A DNA stretch of 64,000 bases from UBA5066 sp046331465 (GTDB lineage Bacteria; Acidobacteriota; Thermoanaerobaculia; UBA5066), in contig JAXLQV010000003.1 of NCBI GenBank assembly GCA_046331465.1, positions 744,001 through 808,000 of the forward strand. Direction: 5' to 3'. Within the stretch, counting starts at the first letter, position 1. Each line of letters begins with the position of its first letter. The position numbers were made by a program, and so were the translations under genes. Shown here piece after piece: positions 63,481 to 64,000 of this stretch. Under the pieces are notes generated by a model. That model was not told where the DNA came from. It saw only the letters and a program-made list of their open reading frames with translations, and ran no database searches.

Positions 63481-64000
63481 TCAGGCGTAGGTCTCCGTGT
63501 CGCCGGGCCGGCTGGCCGCGGGCCCCCGGTAGACGAGGCGGACCGCACCGACACGCAGCTCGTCGCCGTCCGCGAGGGCCACGCGCCCCGCGACCCGCGT
63601 CTCGCCTCGAAACGTCCCGTTCTTGCTCCCGAGGTCCTCGATCGCCGCCTGCTCGCCCGCGACCTCGATCCTCGCGTGCTCGCGCGAGACCGAAGGGTGC
63701 GGGAGGACGACCTCGGCGGGAGGTTCCCGCCCGAGGACGTTCGGCCCCTCCGCGAGGCGGATCTCCGTCCCCGCCCAGACGAGGGAGTGCCGCTCGGACG
63801 ATGGCGCCGTCGGCGCCACCTCGAGGACCGTCCCCTCGAACGCGTACCCGTAGCCGAAGACGGTCCGGATGTAGGAGGGGGCCCGGGCGCTCTCGCCGAG
63901 CGCCTTCCGGAGGTCCTTCACGAGGGCGCTGAGGCTCCCCTCGGTCACGAACGTGCCGGGCCAGACGGCGTCGAGGATCTCGGCCTTCGAGAGCGCCTTC
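63481..64000 (-). CDS. Winged-helix / FHA-domain regulator, N-terminus outside window
   Basis: Visible are the C-terminal 172 codons. The first part is an OmpR-type winged helix (LSKAEILDAVWPGTFVTEGS, then LVKDLRKALGESARAPSYIR and VFGYGYAFEG). An FHA domain follows (NVLGREPPAEVVLPHPSVSR, EHARIEV, DLGSKNGTFRG). FHA domains bind phosphothreonine, so the regulator may respond to a Ser/Thr kinase. The protein begins beyond position 64000. It converges with the acetylglutamate synthase-like gene, leaving 12 nt. Confidence 0.8.
   Translation of the reverse strand, partial: KALSKAEILDAVWPGTFVTEGSLSALVKDLRKALGESARAPSYIRTVFGYGYAFEGTVLEVAPTAPSSERHSLVWAGTEIRLAEGPNVLGREPPAEVVLPHPSVSREHARIEVAGEQAAIEDLGSKNGTFRGETRVAGRVALADGDELRVGAVRLVYRGPAASRPGDTETYA

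Overview
The window is very GC-rich, densely coded DNA from a Gram-negative, probably aerobic or aerotolerant bacterium. It has outer-membrane TonB-dependent receptors, a porin-like barrel, menaquinone synthesis (MenA) and many exported proteins. The Oar-type receptor with an N-terminal carboxypeptidase-regulatory-like domain and the long secreted proteins built from repeated beta-sandwich modules suggest Acidobacteriota. This is an inference; no rRNA or ribosomal protein gene is present to settle it.

Layout. (1) 1-7.2 kb is core metabolism: a CAP-domain exported protein, eno-ftsB-kynU, a small exported protein, ahpC-ahpF with a PerR-like operator, and an initiator tRNA-fMet gene. (2) 7.2-14.1 kb is a cassette of ECF sigma factor, FecR anti-sigma factor, STN-type TonB receptor and secreted S9 prolyl-oligopeptidase. 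It is bounded by an exact 46-bp repeat of the 3' part of the tRNA-fMet gene, as expected of an island inserted in that tRNA. (3) 14.2-17.4 kb holds a Spy-like periplasmic protein divergent from a histidine kinase/response regulator pair (HK1/RR1). (4) 17.5-30.3 kb is mixed: a DUF2378/V4R-like protein, an ABC exporter whose permease reads in frame into a LamG-like domain, an Oar-like receptor, pgm, a sigma-54-driven membrane GcvH-like protein, menA, a dual CDGSH protein, an NAD(P)-binding protein and a frameshifted YCII pseudogene. (5) 30.3-35.7 kb (minus strand) is a partner-switching operon: porin, periplasmic binding protein, SpoIIE phosphatase, HATPase, STAS protein and a Ser/Thr kinase with altered catalytic residues. 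(6) 36.1-38.6 kb is HK2/RR2, a paralogue of HK1/RR1. (7) 38.6-61.4 kb is a 23-kb run of nine tightly packed genes for large exported proteins: EF-hand, DUF1566, three purple-acid-phosphatase-like enzymes, FGE-sulfatase plus PEBP, two arylsulfotransferase-like proteins and an LTxxQ protein. (8) 61.4-64 kb has an exported unknown protein, an N-acetylglutamate synthase-like protein and a winged-helix/FHA regulator.

The most interesting signal links parts 3, 6 and 7. A roughly 28-bp element made of TTACA-type half-sites at 9- and 11-bp steps lies upstream of HK1, upstream of HK2, before the EF-hand gene and before the FGE gene. The two paralogous two-component systems therefore probably regulate themselves and switch on the two halves of the secreted-protein locus. 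Six proteins of that locus carry a recurring C-terminal or internal module that I do not recognise as a named domain. Two copies of it are identical over 1457 bp.
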